A stretch of DNA of 14,893 bases from Pseudorhodobacter antarcticus (GTDB lineage: Bacteria > Pseudomonadota > Alphaproteobacteria > Rhodobacterales > Rhodobacteraceae), in NCBI GenBank assembly GCA_945860375.1, contig CAMAQR010000079.1, forward strand, positions 1-14,893, read 5' to 3'. The notes beneath the pieces are model-generated. The model saw nothing but the letters and a program-made list of their open reading frames with translations. It was not told the DNA's origin and did not search any database. Below are positions 14,756-14,893 of this stretch, piece by piece; position 1 is the stretch's first letter, and every line of letters starts with the position of its first letter. The translations under genes and the position numbers were made by a program.

Positions 14756-14893
14756 CGGGGCGGTAAAAAGTCGATTCATTTTGGGTGCTGGACCGTCTAT
14801 ATTCGGGCATGATTACATTGCGCGACAGAAGGACCGGTGATTTGTTTGATCGCTGGTCGGAAATGGGCGACAAGCGGCGTCGGCTGCTTGACT
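14737..14893 (+). mobile_element. Left end of an IS element, partial
   Basis: The 35-bp repeat at 14737-14771 matches 114-148 in inverted orientation with a single mismatch. A transposase start follows at 14809 and runs off the window. The insertion point is inside the ammonia-lyase gene. Together with the end at 1-148 it suggests two copies of one element in direct orientation. Target duplications cannot be seen since neither element is complete here. Confidence 0.75.
14809..14893 (+). CDS. IS transposase, N-terminal start (partial)
   Basis: From ATG at 14809 the frame reads MITLRDRRTGDLFDRWSEMG followed by DKRRRLLD and leaves the window after 28 codons. I recognise this opening from DDE-type transposases annotated in many proteobacteria, but cannot assign an IS family with certainty. 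It starts 37 nt inside the terminal repeat, as expected for a transposase gene. Confidence 0.7.
   Translation, partial: MITLRDRRTGDLFDRWSEMGDKRRRLLD

Noticed and set aside
1..14893. CRISPR array, tRNA or rRNA gene
   Set aside because: No regularly spaced repeats, cloverleaf-like sequence or rRNA signature was seen in the gaps.

Overview
The window reads as accessory DNA from an alphaproteobacterium, most likely of the Rhodobacteraceae/Paracoccus type. This rests on the high G+C, the protein flavours and the sarcosine oxidase gene order. No marker gene is present, so the assignment is inference. The interior is two metabolic gene blocks, and both outer edges are damaged by insertion sequences.

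Left edge (1-453): nested insertion debris. The end of one IS element (1-148) sits inside the last codons of an IS21-family istB gene (150-242). The IS21 right end runs to 371 and in turn interrupts a LysR-type (GcvA-like) regulator, of which only the first 27 codons remain (372-453, minus strand). Positions 454-645 hold no recognisable gene.

Block 1 (646-10650): a methylated-amine demethylation cluster on the minus strand. In transcription order it is a non-pyrrolysine MttB-family methyltransferase (9800-8253), a dimethylglycine dehydrogenase-like flavoprotein (8011-5603), and the heterotetrameric sarcosine oxidase genes soxB, soxD, soxA and soxG (5556-646), the last of which are tightly spaced or overlapping. 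A TetR-family regulator (10000-10650) is divergent from mttB. An 18-bp perfect palindrome in the divergent promoter shares 12 bp with a second site upstream of the dehydrogenase gene, which suggests a small TetR regulon. Together the enzymes could take a quaternary amine such as glycine betaine to dimethylglycine, sarcosine and glycine, passing one-carbon units to tetrahydrofolate. The corrinoid partner that an MttB-type enzyme needs is not in the window.

Block 2 (10964-14736): a histidine-utilisation-like locus on the plus strand. It has a decayed hutC-like GntR regulator with two in-frame stops (minus strand), a GntR-type palindrome, then a polar amino acid ABC transporter (binding protein, two permeases, ATPase) followed after 4 nt by the start of a histidine/aromatic ammonia-lyase gene. 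The lyase gene is cut after about 62 codons by an IS.

Right edge (14737-14893): the left end and transposase start of an IS. Its 35-bp terminal repeat matches, inverted and with one mismatch, the repeat at 114-148. The two edges therefore look like opposite ends of two copies of one element, in direct orientation, bracketing the whole 14.6-kb segment.
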